DNA of 64,000 bases from an uncultured Sulfitobacter sp. (GCA_937928635.1 CALFWM010000014.1:1-64000), one strand, 5' to 3'; counted from the first letter of the stretch, positions 47,282 through 57,400 are shown. Notes: generated by a model from the sequence alone, not told the origin. Made by a program: numbers and translations.

Positions 47282-47992
47282 TCAGGAAGCCGTTGTCTTG
47301 CGGCGACGCAATGCGCCAAGGCCACCAAGACCCAGCAACATCAACGGCAGTGCCGCAGGAACTGGCACCGCAGAAACGGCAGCGTCAAAGGCACCGATGG
47401 CGCCCGAACCCACAAAATCAATGCGGAATCGTGTAATGCCTTGCGCCGCGTCCAGACCGGCAAAGTCAAAGCTGGTAAACTGGTTGTCGCCCGACTGGCC
47501 ATTGTTCAACACGCCAAGCGTTTCATTATTACCGGCAGAGATACGCGCGCCGCGCTCGCCATCAAGGTAATCAAGTGACAGCAGGTCGATGGCACGGTCA
47601 AAGACAAACGTGATTGCACCACCGGCGCGTTCATCGTCTGCGACGCTGTCCGCCAGGTTGGCGCGTTCTTGAATGATCAGGATATTGCCAAAATCGCGCA
47701 CGTCATTGGCATCGGCTGAGTTGACGAAATCACCCTCAAGGTCGTCATCAGATGTATTCGACAAACGGCTGTTGAAAATCCGCGCCTCACCCGGTGTCTG
47801 CAGGCGATTGTTTTCCACAAGCAGGAAACCACTGATCCCGCCGCCAAAATCAAACCGATCCACGATCTCACCATGGCTGGTCACAGCAGCCGGGTTTTGG
47901 GTCATGTCAAGGTTGGTGCCAAAATCGACGGTAGATGCAGAGGCCCCGGCGGCCATCATGGCAAGCACGGATGCACTGAAAAAAGTCTTCAT
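47282..47992 (-). CDS. VPLPA-CTERM sorting-domain exported protein
   Basis: A 236-residue secreted protein with signal peptide MKTFFSASVLAMMAAGASAS, a beta-rich middle (about 22-205) rich in Asp and Asn (GNILIIQERANLADSVADDE, AITFVFDRAIDLLSLDYLDG), and a C-terminal anchor VPVPAALPLMLLGLGGLGAL followed by RRRK. This VPLPA-CTERM tripartite tail (motif, membrane helix, basic cluster) marks substrates of an exosortase-type sorting system linked to extracellular polysaccharide in Rhodobacterales. The sorting enzyme is not in the window. The middle resembles surface proteins of the PEP-CTERM type; its function is unknown. Confidence 0.88.
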   Translation of the reverse strand: MKTFFSASVLAMMAAGASASTVDFGTNLDMTQNPAAVTSHGEIVDRFDFGGGISGFLLVENNRLQTPGEARIFNSRLSNTSDDDLEGDFVNSADANDVRDFGNILIIQERANLADSVADDERAGGAITFVFDRAIDLLSLDYLDGERGARISAGNNETLGVLNNGQSGDNQFTSFDFAGLDAAQGITRFRIDFVGSGAIGAFDAAVSAVPVPAALPLMLLGLGGLGALRRRKTTAS

Positions 47993-48245
47993 TGTCGTTA
48001 CTCTTTCTTAACTGGTCAAACAAACGAAGCCGCAAAAAAGGTGCTGCTTCAGACAGAACATTCTTTTACCATATTTGGGCGCTGAAACCGATCAAATCTG
48101 CGACTATTACAGTTTTAGCATTCATATTCACAGCTCAGTCATGGTTGGTGAGAACAATCCCTGTCACTGGCATTCATTGGGTGCAGGGGCATCAACAGTT
48201 TACCTTGGGAAAACATGCGTTGGGCGCAGGCCCCGTGCGAATCAG

Positions 48246-48863
48246 TTAGGTTTCCGGGTCGATCAATCCAAGCCCCCGGAGATAAATCCCGATGCCGGTT
48301 TCCAGCAAATCATCCGGCGGAAAAGGCGAGGCGCGCCCGGGCGAGTTGCGCGCAAAAAGCTCAACAACGCCGTGGCTCATGGCCCAGATATGCGCGGAAA
48401 ACATGGAGGCGGGCGGGCGTTTGTCTGCCGGGATATGCTGGCTCAGGTCCGTTGCGGCCTTTTCCAGAACCCCGTTAGCGCGATTGGCCACCGCCGCCAG
48501 ATCAGCATTGCGGTTGACCGGAATCCCGCTTTCAAACATCGCGATGTAATGGCCGGGATATTTGCGCGCAAAGGCGAGATAGGCCCGCCCCGTCGCCTCA
48601 AACGCCTTGAGCGCAGAGGGCTGACCAGAGGTATAGGCATATTCCATCAGGTCGGCAAAAATCTCATACCCCTGCATCGCCGCCTCAGCGATCAGATCCT
48701 CGCGGCCTTCAAAATGACGATAAACAGCCGCCGGGGTGACACCGGCCTGTTTGGCGGCCTCCGACAGCGTAAACCCCATGGGCCCGCGCAGTTCGATCAG
48801 TTGTAGCGCCGCATCAATCAGTGCCTGCCGCAGATTGCCGTGATGGTAGCCTCGTTTAGGCAT
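48246..48863 (-). CDS. TetR-family transcriptional regulator
   Basis: A 205-residue one-component regulator. The N-terminal helix-turn-helix (about residues 8-55) has the TetR pattern LIELRGPMGFTLSEAAKQAG followed by VTPAAVYRHFEGREDLI, and the C-terminal ligand/dimer domain includes the WHG-type segment SMFSAHIWAMSHGVVELFAR. The ATG at 48863 overlaps the end of ppk2 by 8 bp, so the two genes are translationally coupled; the regulator may respond to a signal connected with polyphosphate or nucleotide state. Ligand unknown. Confidence 0.9.
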   Translation of the reverse strand: MPKRGYHHGNLRQALIDAALQLIELRGPMGFTLSEAAKQAGVTPAAVYRHFEGREDLIAEAAMQGYEIFADLMEYAYTSGQPSALKAFEATGRAYLAFARKYPGHYIAMFESGIPVNRNADLAAVANRANGVLEKAATDLSQHIPADKRPPASMFSAHIWAMSHGVVELFARNSPGRASPFPPDDLLETGIGIYLRGLGLIDPET

Positions 48864-49725
48864 CCCAGATGTCCGGCCCACCGCAAATTTTCTCGTCGAT
48901 CTCCCCAATCGCCCTCGCGTTTTTGTGAGGGTAGTCAAAACACTGCAGCACAACGCGCATCGCATTCAGGCGCGCGCGGCGTTTGTCATCAGAGCGGATG
49001 ATGGTCCAGGGCGCGGCCTCTGTATGGCTGCGCATCAGGGTCTCGTTGATGGCGCCCGTATAGGCCTCCCATTTGGACAGCCCTTTGACGTCGATACCGC
49101 TCAGCTTCCACTGTTTGAGCGGATCGCTTTCCCGCGCCAGCATGCGGCGCAATTGTTCGGCGCGACATACGTTGAGCCAGAATTTGAACAGGTGAATCCC
49201 GTCCTCGACCAGCATCTGTTCAAAGGGCTGGACCTGCTCAAAGAAACGCTCGCGTTGCGGCGTTGTGCAAAAGCCAAAGACCTCTTCGACCACGCCGCGA
49301 TTGTACCAGCTGCGGTCATAAAACACCATGTCACCCGCGCTGGGTAAGTGTCTGGCGTAGCGCTGAAAATACCACTCACCCTGTTCAGTTTCGGTGGGTT
49401 TGGAGAGCGCGACCACACGCGCGGCACGCGGGTTCAAGTTTTGTCGCATGCGGCTGATGGTGCCACCTTTGCCAGCGGCATCGCGCCCCTCAAACACCAT
49501 TGCAATCCGCAAGCCGCTGCTGCGCACATGGTCCTGCAATTTGACCATTTCGATTTGCAGTTTATCAAATGCCTTTTCATAGGCTTTGCGCGTCAGCCGC
49601 GTCTCATGGGGGTAGCTGGAGGTCAGGATATCCCCTTTGCGTCCCGCACGAATGGCATCGCGGATGTCTGCGGGCGCTTCGTTTTTGTAAAACGCGCTGA
49701 TTGCGCCGTCAAAGGGCAGGTCCAT
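48856..49725 (-). CDS. ppk2: Polyphosphate kinase 2, single-domain
   Basis: PPK2 transfers phosphate between polyphosphate and nucleoside diphosphates or monophosphates. The 289-residue one-domain enzyme has Walker A in IAMVFEGRDAAGKGGTISRM, the Walker B-like MVFYDRSWYNRGVVEEVFGF and the lid module with EQLRRMLARESDPLKQWKLS. The Asp following Walker A (EGRD) favours class I (polyP-driven NDP phosphorylation). It starts with ATG at 49725. Its last 8 bp overlap a TetR gene. Confidence 0.93.
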   Translation of the reverse strand: MDLPFDGAISAFYKNEAPADIRDAIRAGRKGDILTSSYPHETRLTRKAYEKAFDKLQIEMVKLQDHVRSSGLRIAMVFEGRDAAGKGGTISRMRQNLNPRAARVVALSKPTETEQGEWYFQRYARHLPSAGDMVFYDRSWYNRGVVEEVFGFCTTPQRERFFEQVQPFEQMLVEDGIHLFKFWLNVCRAEQLRRMLARESDPLKQWKLSGIDVKGLSKWEAYTGAINETLMRSHTEAAPWTIIRSDDKRRARLNAMRVVLQCFDYPHKNARAIGEIDEKICGGPDIWDA

Positions 49726-49774
49726 GGGGGCTCCTCGTGGTCATCCTCAGGGTCAATATGGGATGTTAATGCGA

Positions 49775-50752
49775 TTAACGCAAACCCGCACGGGCGGCTG
49801 CACGGTCAATCGCATCCACCACCACTTCGGGATGGGTGTGATGGGGCATATGGCCCACACCGGGCAGCATGGTCAGCGTGGCATCCGGCATGTCGCGTAC
49901 AAAAACTTCGGCATGGACCGAGGCTGGCACAATGGTGTCTGCATCGCCATGCACCAGCTCAATAGGCATAGATAAGGTTTTGTAATGCCGAGACATTTCC
50001 ACGATATGCGGATAGAGCGTGTTGACCTGTTGGGCATTGGCGCGCGTTGTTTCGCGGCGCAGGGTCAGGGCAGGGCCGATATGGGCGGCATATCCTTCGG
50101 GGGCGGGTTGCGGCGCAAAGATAGTTTCAATCGAGTTCCGCACATAGCTTTCGGGCAAAAAGGCCACCGCAGGCGGGATCACCAGCGCGCCCCCCAATGC
50201 AGAGCTGGTCACCTGATAGAGCAGCCCCAGGTCTCCCTCCCACGGTTGGGAGGCAGCCCCGACAAGCACCAGCGCAGCGGTTTCATCTGGTCGCGACAGC
50301 CCCCAGGCCAGGGTCACCGCCCCGCCAAAGGAATGGCCCAGCACAATCGGGTTTTTCACATCAAGCTGGTCCGCAGCCCTCTGCAACAAAGCGGCCTGTT
50401 CATACGGCGTTTCGGTATCGGTGTTCCAGGCCCCGCTGCGCCCCGGCAAACGCCCGGTCCAGCCCAAGCCGGGTCGGTCAAACGCGATAACACGGTAGCG
50501 TTGGGACAACTGGTCCGTCAGATCAAAGGTAAAGTCGCGCAAATTGCCGCTGGCGCCGTGGATCAGCACCAGATCAGGGCCCGTGCCCCTGACCCAGGCA
50601 TGTACCGGCACGCCGTCCACATCAATGATCTGACCCACGGCGGGGTAGGCCGCCTCCGCCGCGCGTTCGCGCGCGCCCGCGCGCCACTGGATTGCCGCGA
50701 TCACCACCACCGCAAAAAGCGCAACAAAGATCATTCTAACGGCCAATGTCAT
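49775..50752 (-). CDS. Alpha/beta hydrolase, N-terminally anchored
   Basis: A 325-residue alpha/beta-hydrolase with an N-terminal hydrophobic segment (about residues 5-24, [17 protein letters not shown]) that probably anchors it in the membrane. The oxyanion-hole motif is [14 protein letters not shown], the nucleophile elbow [16 protein letters not shown] (Ser), and the catalytic His lies in [14 protein letters not shown]. The acid residue is probably the Asp in [17 protein letters not shown]. The gene overlaps the metA end by 17 bp in the same direction, so the two are co-transcribed. Substrate unknown; a lipid or ester is possible. Confidence 0.9.
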   Translation of the reverse strand: MTLAVRMIFVALFAVVVIAAIQWRAGARERAAEAAYPAVGQIIDVDGVPVHAWVRGTGPDLVLIHGASGNLRDFTFDLTDQLSQRYRVIAFDRPGLGWTGRLPGRSGAWNTDTETPYEQAALLQRAADQLDVKNPIVLGHSFGGAVTLAWGLSRPDETAALVLVGAASQPWEGDLGLLYQVTSSALGGALVIPPAVAFLPESYVRNSIETIFAPQPAPEGYAAHIGPALTLRRETTRANAQQVNTLYPHIVEMSRHYKTLSMPIELVHGDADTIVPASVHAEVFVRDMPDATLTMLPGVGHMPHHTHPEVVVDAIDRAAARAGLR

Positions 50753-51653
50753 TCAGCTCAAACGGGGTCGTCTGGTATATCTCATTGATCCAATTGCCAT
50801 AAAGCAGATGCGCATGGCTGCGCCAACGGTTCGAGGGTGGCTGGCTTGGGTCGTCGTTGGGGTAGTAATTGCAAGGAACATTGATCGGTGTTCCCGCTGC
50901 AACATCCCGGTCATATTCCTGTTTCAGCGTGTCGCTGTCGTATTCAAAATGGTTGAACACATAGAGCGCACGATGGGCCGCGTCTTCGATCAGACAGGGG
51001 CCAACTTCATCACTGCCCAGCAGGGTTTTGAGGCTCAGTGCGCCGTCCACTTCGGCCTGTTTCATCTCTGTCCAGCGCGACACGGGCATCACACATTCGT
51101 CGGAAAACCCACGCAAAAACGGGGAGGTCGGATCAAGGTTCTGATGCAGAAAACAGCCAAAGGCCTTGGCATCCAGCATGTGTTTTTTCACGCCGTGAAA
51201 ATGGTTGATCATCGCCATGCCCCCCCAGCACACGCCAAAGGTTGACTGCACGTTGGTCTGGGTCCAATCCATCACGCGGCGCAGTTCATCAAAGTAGTCA
51301 ACATCGTCAAACTCCAGATGCTCAATCGGGGCACCCGTGATGATCAAACCATCAAATTTTTCGTCCCAGACATCGCTGACGGGGCGGTAAAAGCTCTTCA
51401 TGTGTTCCGCTGCCGTGTTGCGCGTGCGGTGATCGGACATGCGCAGCAGGCTCAGTTCAATCTGTAGCGGCGTGGCCCCGATCAGACGGGCAAACTGGTT
51501 TTCCGTCTGAATTTTCTTGGGCATCAGGTTCAGCAGGGCAATGCGCAACGGGCGAATGTCCTGCCGGGCGGCTTGATCTTCGTCCAGCACCATCACACCT
51601 TCGCGCGTGAGCACGTCATAGGCGGGAAGGGTCGAGGGGATTTTGATCGGCAT
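50736..51653 (-). CDS. metA: Homoserine O-acetyltransferase, MetA family
   Basis: MetA-family enzyme acylating homoserine at the start of methionine synthesis. The 305-residue product has the catalytic Cys142 in [40 protein letters not shown], and the catalytic-triad region [17 protein letters not shown]. At position 111, the residue that selects the acyl donor (Glu for acetyl-CoA, Gly for succinyl-CoA), this protein has Glu, so acetylation is predicted. AGGA stands 9 bases before the ATG. The next gene overlaps its end. No known SAM-II riboswitch fits the leader. Confidence 0.93.
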   Translation of the reverse strand: MPIKIPSTLPAYDVLTREGVMVLDEDQAARQDIRPLRIALLNLMPKKIQTENQFARLIGATPLQIELSLLRMSDHRTRNTAAEHMKSFYRPVSDVWDEKFDGLIITGAPIEHLEFDDVDYFDELRRVMDWTQTNVQSTFGVCWGGMAMINHFHGVKKHMLDAKAFGCFLHQNLDPTSPFLRGFSDECVMPVSRWTEMKQAEVDGALSLKTLLGSDEVGPCLIEDAAHRALYVFNHFEYDSDTLKQEYDRDVAAGTPINVPCNYYPNDDPSQPPSNRWRSHAHLLYGNWINEIYQTTPFELNDIGR

Positions 51654-51730
51654 GTGATGAATCCTGAAGGTCTGTCATTTGAAATAGGGTCATGTGAGGG
51701 ACTGCCAAGTGGGCCAGTCTCATAAAGCGA

Positions 51731-52588
51731 TCAGTTGGGTGACATTCGCTGTGCGATCAGTTCCACAAAATCCGCCTCGCAGCGCAGCGCGCCGATGTCA
51801 TCGGGCGTGATGGTCACACCCCATTTTGCCATCGCCTCGTACCGGGGCTGACGGTGCGCCAGTGCCTGGGCATAGGTCCAGCGGATGAAATCGTCAGGAT
51901 CAACGTCGCTCTCTTGTAGATTGTTTCTGTTTAGGTATTCACCCCAAACACGGGCGAGGAACGCGGGTTGATAGGCCATGGGTTTAGGCGCTTTGTCAAA
52001 GCGGCGCACCAGTTCCTGGGTATGTTGCGCGTCCCCTTTGATCCAGACCAGCAGGCATTCCTCTGACAGTGCCTTTAGCAGGGGGTCGTCCGGGTCCTCC
52101 GGGTTCACCCATTCGCAGATGGATCCGCCCGTGTCGCAGATGAAATGGTCATATCCATAGAGCGCCTGCGCGCGGTCGGCAAAATGGGCCGTGTCCTTGA
52201 GCGCTGCAATCTCTGCATCCCGAAAGGCCCCCTGACGGCGCGCATATTCTGCCATCGCCAAGCCCCCGCGCGCCACATCGCCCGGTTTGCCCAGCCATGT
52301 CGCCACCGGCGAGAGGTTTTCAAAGGTGATATTGGAGGCAATATAGATGCTGTCGCTCAGCAGCAGGTCGCGCAAAAACGGCACCTTCATCGCCTCGGCC
52401 TTGGCGTTGTCGACAATCGCTTCGCCCAGATAGCGCGTGCCGATGCGGTAATCTATGGAATAGTGAAACCATTCGCCAGAACCGCGCAGCAGCCCCGACA
52501 GATGGGTTTTGCCCAGACCCGACATGCCAAAAACCAGCACCTTGCGATGCTGCGCGGTGCGCCAGTCTTGGGCCGAGGAATAGAGCAT
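51731..52588 (-). CDS. P-loop ATPase of unknown role
   Basis: A 285-residue soluble protein with Walker A VLVFGMSGLGKTHLSGLLRG near residue 18 and a likely Walker B-type segment YDHFICDTGGSICEWVNPED. The central part has LSDSIYIASNITFENLSPVA and a Gln/His-rich AQHTQELVRRFDKAPKPMAY. I recall such ATPases as conserved and uncharacterised in the Roseobacter group. AGGGA precedes the ATG. It lies between metA and a DMT exporter on the same strand, 77 bp from metA; the function is not predictable from this context. Confidence 0.75.
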   Translation of the reverse strand: MLYSSAQDWRTAQHRKVLVFGMSGLGKTHLSGLLRGSGEWFHYSIDYRIGTRYLGEAIVDNAKAEAMKVPFLRDLLLSDSIYIASNITFENLSPVATWLGKPGDVARGGLAMAEYARRQGAFRDAEIAALKDTAHFADRAQALYGYDHFICDTGGSICEWVNPEDPDDPLLKALSEECLLVWIKGDAQHTQELVRRFDKAPKPMAYQPAFLARVWGEYLNRNNLQESDVDPDDFIRWTYAQALAHRQPRYEAMAKWGVTITPDDIGALRCEADFVELIAQRMSPN

Positions 52589-52617
52589 GGGGCATGTCCC
52601 TGAGGTTGGTTTTTTCC

Positions 52618-53532
52618 CTACCTAAACCAACCCCGCATCAGACGCCAGATGCGGCCATCCAACACGATCAGCCCCAGGGCCAACAGGGCAAATCCTATAA
52701 ATGCCGCTGGGCGCAGGGCCTCCTCCAGCACCCATGCGCCCAGCACGATGGACACCGGAGGCATCATCAGTGTGACCAGCATCAGATTGCCACTGCCGGC
52801 CATCCCCAGCACGCGATAATAGAGCAGATAAGCCAGCGCGGTCGCGGCCAAGGCGTAATAGCCAATGGCCCAGAGCGTGCGTGGCTCAAGCGCGAGGGTC
52901 AGTGGCCCTTCAACCCACCAAGCCACCGGCAGGATGATCACACTGGCCCCTGTCACCATGCCTGCGGCTGCCACCTGCGGGGGTTGGCCCGCCAGCATCT
53001 TTCGCGCCCAGACCCCCGCCAAGGCGTAAGACAACGTGCCCCCCAACACCGCAAGCTGCGCAAGGGAGCGCAGATCAAAAGCCAGCAGGTTTTCCAGACC
53101 AATCGCCGTGGCGACCCCTGCAAACCCCAGACAGACACCCAGTGCCTTGCGCCCCGTGATCCGTTCATCCGCAAAAAACACCGCTGCGGCCAGCACGCCG
53201 AAAATTGCGGCTGTCCCGTTCAGGATCGAGGTCAGTCCGGTTTCGATATAGAGCTGTCCCCAGGCCATCAGGCCAAAGGGGATCACATTGTTCAGCAGCC
53301 CCATCATCAGAAACGCCAGCCAGACACGCGGCGCGCGCGGGATCGGCAGGCGCATGAAAACCACCACCAGCCACAACGCCAGCGCGGCCCATCCCACCCG
53401 GTGCGCAACGGCCGTCAGCGGCCCGATTTCATCCAAAGCCACCCGGATGGTCAAAAACGACGCGCCCCAGATCAGGGCCAGCAGGGTCAGTTCAAGCCAG
53501 GCGCGTGTTGAGATGTTTTTTTGCGGGTTCAT
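52618..53532 (-). CDS. EamA/DMT-superfamily transporter
   Basis: A 304-residue inner-membrane protein of the drug/metabolite transporter superfamily with ten hydrophobic segments formed by two EamA halves (about 10-140 and 155-290), e.g. LALIWGASFLTIRVALDEIG and LAATALAYLLYYRVLGMAGS. Members export amino acids, nucleobases or drugs; this one cannot be assigned further. The ATG at 53532 is preferred; a TTG two codons earlier is possible. It is the first gene of a minus-strand run towards the ATPase and metA. Confidence 0.9.
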   Translation of the reverse strand: MNPQKNISTRAWLELTLLALIWGASFLTIRVALDEIGPLTAVAHRVGWAALALWLVVVFMRLPIPRAPRVWLAFLMMGLLNNVIPFGLMAWGQLYIETGLTSILNGTAAIFGVLAAAVFFADERITGRKALGVCLGFAGVATAIGLENLLAFDLRSLAQLAVLGGTLSYALAGVWARKMLAGQPPQVAAAGMVTGASVIILPVAWWVEGPLTLALEPRTLWAIGYYALAATALAYLLYYRVLGMAGSGNLMLVTLMMPPVSIVLGAWVLEEALRPAAFIGFALLALGLIVLDGRIWRLMRGWFR

Positions 53533-53627
53533 GGGCAAGGCCTATCGGGAAATTCCCGGGCAGGCGATCTGATTCCTGCGCTTTGCCCGTGACAATCCGA
53601 AACGCCCCCCCGCAACAGCGCATAAAA

Positions 53628-53658
53628 ACGCCCACCGCGCGCAAGACGCGGTGGGCGT
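53628..53658 (-). terminator. Intrinsic terminator after the FadL gene
   Basis: ACGCCCACCGCG and CGCGGTGGGCGT are a perfect 12-base stem around a seven-base loop; on the minus strand it runs into TTTTTATG. It lies 20 bp after the stop of the FadL gene. Confidence 0.85.
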
Positions 53659-53677
53659 TGAAGCAGCGTTGACTGCT

Positions 53678-54778
53678 TTAGAATGTATAGCCGACCTTTA
53701 TGCCAATCGCGACGGCGTCGTTGCTATCAAAGGTGCCCGCAGGCACGAAACCAGCGATAGCGGTCTGTGCCTCACCGACATCCACGTAGCGGATGCCCGT
53801 TGTGATTTTTATGTTGTCTTTGGTGTAAACCGCCGCCAATGCAAGGCTGCGCAAACCGTCCGTCGGGCGCAGGTTGGATTGCAGCGACCCGATGGTGCGC
53901 TCATACCCCAGTGCCGCAGAAACGGCCCATCTGTCATTCAGTCTGCGCCCCACACCCAATGTCCAGGTAAAGACGTCATCGGGGAAGCCCACCAAAGGCA
54001 CACCACTGGTCAGCAGGCCAAAGTTGGCGGGGGAAATGCCGCCCTCGGTCCACTCCGCCCAGCGAAGGCCGCCAAACAGCAAGGTGTTTTCGGCAATACC
54101 GGTCTGGAATTCCAGGTTCAGCGACTGCGGCGTTTCAAAATCTGTCACACTGGCGTTTGGACCGCCCAAAGCGGCGGATGTTTCAAGGGTGTCAACTTCA
54201 TGATCAATCGCGGAGTTATAGGTCAGGGACACGCGCAGCGCGATGTCAGGGCGTTCATATGCCGCCCCCAACACGTAGCCAAACCCGACATCGCGGTCAC
54301 CCTGAACCGAATAGCCACTGACAAAGGGAACCGTTGCCTCAGCCTCGATGCTTTGGATACGCACACCACCGTGCACGCTGAAATTGTCGTTGACGCGATA
54401 GCGCAGGATACCTGTCAGCGCATGGGCATCAAGTGTCGCGCTGGACCCCGCCGCAAAGTACCCCGTGCCAAGCGGATAGGTCACGTTTGCCCCAAACGGC
54501 TGATCATAGATGATGGCGTATGAAAACTTGTCGTTGATGTCCGCCTTATAGGCCGCACCAATTTGTAGATAGGACGGTGAAATGTCACCAGTCCCAACAC
54601 CGCCGAGCCCGGCAACCGCAACGCCAGAAACGTCCGGAGAAATCACGCCATAAGAGAACTCGACATAGCGTCCTTCCTCGAACAAGGCGGTGATAGACTG
54701 CCCAGAGCGATCAAGGCCGCCAGCATGGGCCGCACCTGCCGCTGTAAGGACAAGTGAAGTTGTTATGATGTGTTTCAT
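53678..54778 (-). CDS. fadL: FadL/OmpP1-family outer membrane transporter
   Basis: A 366-residue outer-membrane beta-barrel of the FadL/OmpP1 family, which takes up long-chain fatty acids, aromatic hydrocarbons or similar hydrophobic compounds. The signal peptide is MKHIITTSLVLTAAGAAHAG; the barrel follows directly (GLDRSGQSITALFEEGRYVE, FSYAIIYDQPFGANVTYPLG) and ends in GIKVGYTF with the C-terminal Phe. It is shorter than E. coli FadL (about 420) and lacks an obvious N-terminal hatch insertion. GGAGG is 13 bases from the ATG. The substrate is not determined. Confidence 0.9.
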   Translation of the reverse strand: MKHIITTSLVLTAAGAAHAGGLDRSGQSITALFEEGRYVEFSYGVISPDVSGVAVAGLGGVGTGDISPSYLQIGAAYKADINDKFSYAIIYDQPFGANVTYPLGTGYFAAGSSATLDAHALTGILRYRVNDNFSVHGGVRIQSIEAEATVPFVSGYSVQGDRDVGFGYVLGAAYERPDIALRVSLTYNSAIDHEVDTLETSAALGGPNASVTDFETPQSLNLEFQTGIAENTLLFGGLRWAEWTEGGISPANFGLLTSGVPLVGFPDDVFTWTLGVGRRLNDRWAVSAALGYERTIGSLQSNLRPTDGLRSLALAAVYTKDNIKITTGIRYVDVGEAQTAIAGFVPAGTFDSNDAVAIGIKVGYTF

Positions 54779-54917
54779 TGTGATCTGTTCCCTCCCGAGG
54801 CCGAACCTGACCGCTGCGAAAAGTCTATGGGCAGAAACATTATTGCGTCAATTTGTGACGCGGGGTCACAAAGAAAAAGGTGTGGAGACGTGACGGTATC
54901 GTGACAAAAATCGCACT

Positions 54918-55787
54918 CTATGCGGTGTCAGCGCGTCGGGTTTCCATCATAATGTTCAGATAATTGCCCGCAAAGATCAGCGTGGCACCCACAAAAACCC
55001 AAAAATCCAGTGGTTCATCATAGAGAAACATCGCCAAAATCGCGATCACCGGCAAGCGCGCAAAATCAATTGGAGACACAACCGCCGCCGACGCCAGACT
55101 GAGGGCTTTTGCAATACAGAAATGCGCCACCAGCCCGCACAGCCCGATGGCAAGCAAGAACGGCAGCGTCTGTGGCGTGGGCAGCGTGATGTCACCGTCC
55201 CAACCCGACGCAATCATGCCAAGCACAAGCTGGATCAGGGTCAGATAAAACATGATGCCCGTGATGGTCTGACGCCGGGTCAGCTGTTTTGTAGTGATAA
55301 ACGTCAGCGCAAAAAAGACAGCACAGCCAGCGGCCACCAGCATGCCCATGCTGACCCCATCCACCGAGGGACGCGCCACAATCAGAATGCCCACAAACCC
55401 CGTGAAGGCGGCAAGAATGCGCACCCCCGTCAGCCGCTCCCCCAACAACAGCGGGGACAACAGGATCACCCACAGCGGCGTGGTGAATTCAAACGCAAAC
55501 AATTGTGCCAGCGGGATCAGTGTCAGCGCATAAAACCACATGTTCTGACCCGTGAAATGCACCACATTGCGCAGGACCTGGAGACCCAGAGCGTCACGGT
55601 TGATCTGCCCCAACGTGCCCGCCCATTTTGCGACGCCCAGTACAATCAAAATGCCAAAGGCGCTGCGGTACATCATGATCTCAAACGTATCATGCGCCCC
55701 AGCCAAAGTGCGCCCCGACAGGGCCATCAGGGTAAATGAGGTAATCGCGCCGATCATCCACAAACAGGCGCGCAATGTGTTGTTCAT
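54918..55787 (-). CDS. EamA/DMT-superfamily transporter, second copy
   Basis: A 289-residue ten-span DMT protein with two EamA halves (about 8-135 and 150-280; [40 protein letters not shown]). It resembles RhaT/YddG-like carriers of unknown substrate and is only distantly similar to the DMT protein at 52618-53532. The ATG at 55787 overlaps the guaA stop by four bases (ATGA), so translation is coupled to GMP synthase; a GTG two codons earlier is possible. Purine efflux is an untested idea from that coupling. Confidence 0.9.
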   Translation of the reverse strand: MNNTLRACLWMIGAITSFTLMALSGRTLAGAHDTFEIMMYRSAFGILIVLGVAKWAGTLGQINRDALGLQVLRNVVHFTGQNMWFYALTLIPLAQLFAFEFTTPLWVILLSPLLLGERLTGVRILAAFTGFVGILIVARPSVDGVSMGMLVAAGCAVFFALTFITTKQLTRRQTITGIMFYLTLIQLVLGMIASGWDGDITLPTPQTLPFLLAIGLCGLVAHFCIAKALSLASAAVVSPIDFARLPVIAILAMFLYDEPLDFWVFVGATLIFAGNYLNIMMETRRADTA

Positions 55788-57358
55788 TCCCACTCAATCG
55801 TGCCGGGAGGTTTGGAGGTGATGTCGTAGGTCACCCGGTTGATGCCCGGCACCTCGTTGATGATACGGGTGGCCGTTTCCCCCAGGAATTCGTGGCTGAA
55901 GGGATAATAATCAGCCGTCATCCCATCCACCGAGGTCACCGCGCGCAGCGCACAGGCAAAATCATAGGTGCGCCCGTCGCCCATCACGCCCACCGTGCGC
56001 ACCGGCAAAATGGCGCAGAACGCCTGCCAGATGTCATCATAAAGGCCGTGCTTGCGGATTTGATCAATGTAGACGGCATCCGCCTCGCGCAGGATTTCCA
56101 GCTTTTCGCGGGTGATTTCACCGGGGCAGCGAATGGCAAGACCCGGCCCCGGAAAGGGATGACGCCCGATAAAGGAGGCAGGCAAGCCCAGTTCACGGCC
56201 CAATGCGCGCACTTCATCTTTGAACAGCTCGCGCAAAGGTTCCACCAGCCTGAGCCCCATTTTCTCGGGCAGGCCGCCCACATTGTGGTGGCTTTTGATG
56301 GTGACCGACGGGCCGCCAGAGAATGACACAGATTCGATAACATCCGGGTACAGCGTGCCCTGGGCGAGAAATTCCGCCCCTTCAATTTCATTGGCGTATT
56401 TCTGGAACACGTCAATGAACAGCCCGCCAATGATCTTGCGTTTGGTTTCAGGGTCAGACTGCCCCTCAAGCTGGCCCAGGAAAAGCTCCACCTCGTCGGC
56501 GTGAATGACCTTGAGGTTCATGTGGTCGCGGAACATCGCAACAACTTCGCGCCCCTCATCCTTGCGCAGCAACCCATGATCCACAAAAACACAGGTCAGC
56601 TGATCGCCAATCGCCTCATGGATCAGAGCCGCAGCAACGGAACTGTCAACCCCCCCCGAAAGGCCGCAGATCACCTGTTTGTCACCCACCTGCGCGCGGA
56701 TGTTGGCCACGGCCTCCGCGCGGTAGGCGCGCATTGTCCAATCCCCCTTAAAGCCCGCAAGGCGCACAAAGTTTTCATAAAGGCGCGCGCCATTGGGGGT
56801 GTGGTGGACTTCGGGGTGAAATTGCACCGCGTAAAAGTTTCGTGCGGTGTCGGCGGTGATGGCATAGGGCGCATTGGGCGAGGTGCCAAAGACCTCAAAC
56901 CCCGGCGCGATGCGACTGACGTGATCGCCGTGGCTCATCCAAACCTGTTCTTTGTCCTCCTCAAACCAGCCCTGTAGCAAGGGCAGGGTGCCATTTGGGG
57001 CGACAAAGGCGCGGCCAAATTCAGCCGTACCACCGCCGCCGGTGATCTTGCCCCCCTCAACCTTGCCGCCCAACATCTCCATCATGACCTGCTGGCCATA
57101 ACAGATGCCAAGGATCGGCACGCCGAGGTCAAACACAGATGCAGGTGGGCGCGGGGAGCCGGGACGCGTGACACTGTCAGGGCCACCCGAAAAGATCACC
57201 GCCTTGGGGGCAAACGCGGTCAAAAAGGCGTCGTCCACCGCGTTATAGGGGTGAATTTCGCAAAACACGTTCAATTCGCGCAAACGTCGGGCAATCAACT
57301 GGGTGACCTGGCTGCCGAAGTCGATGATGAGGAGGCGATCATGTTGGATGTCTGTCAT
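55784..57358 (-). CDS. guaA: GMP synthase (glutamine-hydrolysing)
   Basis: GuaA aminates XMP to GMP using glutamine and ATP. The 524-residue enzyme has a class-I glutaminase domain (residues 5-205) with catalytic Cys86 in [16 protein letters not shown] and His/Glu in [12 protein letters not shown], an ATP-pyrophosphatase domain with the PP-loop [20 protein letters not shown], and the C-terminal XMP-binding/dimer domain ending GTIEWE. The leader upstream contains a dispersed hairpin repeat rather than a recognisable riboswitch. Confidence 0.97.
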   Translation of the reverse strand: MTDIQHDRLLIIDFGSQVTQLIARRLRELNVFCEIHPYNAVDDAFLTAFAPKAVIFSGGPDSVTRPGSPRPPASVFDLGVPILGICYGQQVMMEMLGGKVEGGKITGGGGTAEFGRAFVAPNGTLPLLQGWFEEDKEQVWMSHGDHVSRIAPGFEVFGTSPNAPYAITADTARNFYAVQFHPEVHHTPNGARLYENFVRLAGFKGDWTMRAYRAEAVANIRAQVGDKQVICGLSGGVDSSVAAALIHEAIGDQLTCVFVDHGLLRKDEGREVVAMFRDHMNLKVIHADEVELFLGQLEGQSDPETKRKIIGGLFIDVFQKYANEIEGAEFLAQGTLYPDVIESVSFSGGPSVTIKSHHNVGGLPEKMGLRLVEPLRELFKDEVRALGRELGLPASFIGRHPFPGPGLAIRCPGEITREKLEILREADAVYIDQIRKHGLYDDIWQAFCAILPVRTVGVMGDGRTYDFACALRAVTSVDGMTADYYPFSHEFLGETATRIINEVPGINRVTYDITSKPPGTIEWE

Positions 57359-57400
57359 GCTGCCTGATTATGCCCGGTGCGCTTTGGTGGCAAGGGCAGA

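Noticed and set aside
48075-48806. Plus-strand reading frame over the TetR gene
   Set aside because: Antisense to a well-formed TetR regulator, without a ribosome-binding site or recognisable domain.
51654-51730. SAM-II riboswitch upstream of metA
   Set aside because: The leader has a small hairpin (GACTG...CAGTC) but lacks the conserved GCTAAA-type pseudoknot partner of SAM-II and the short SAM/SAH pattern.
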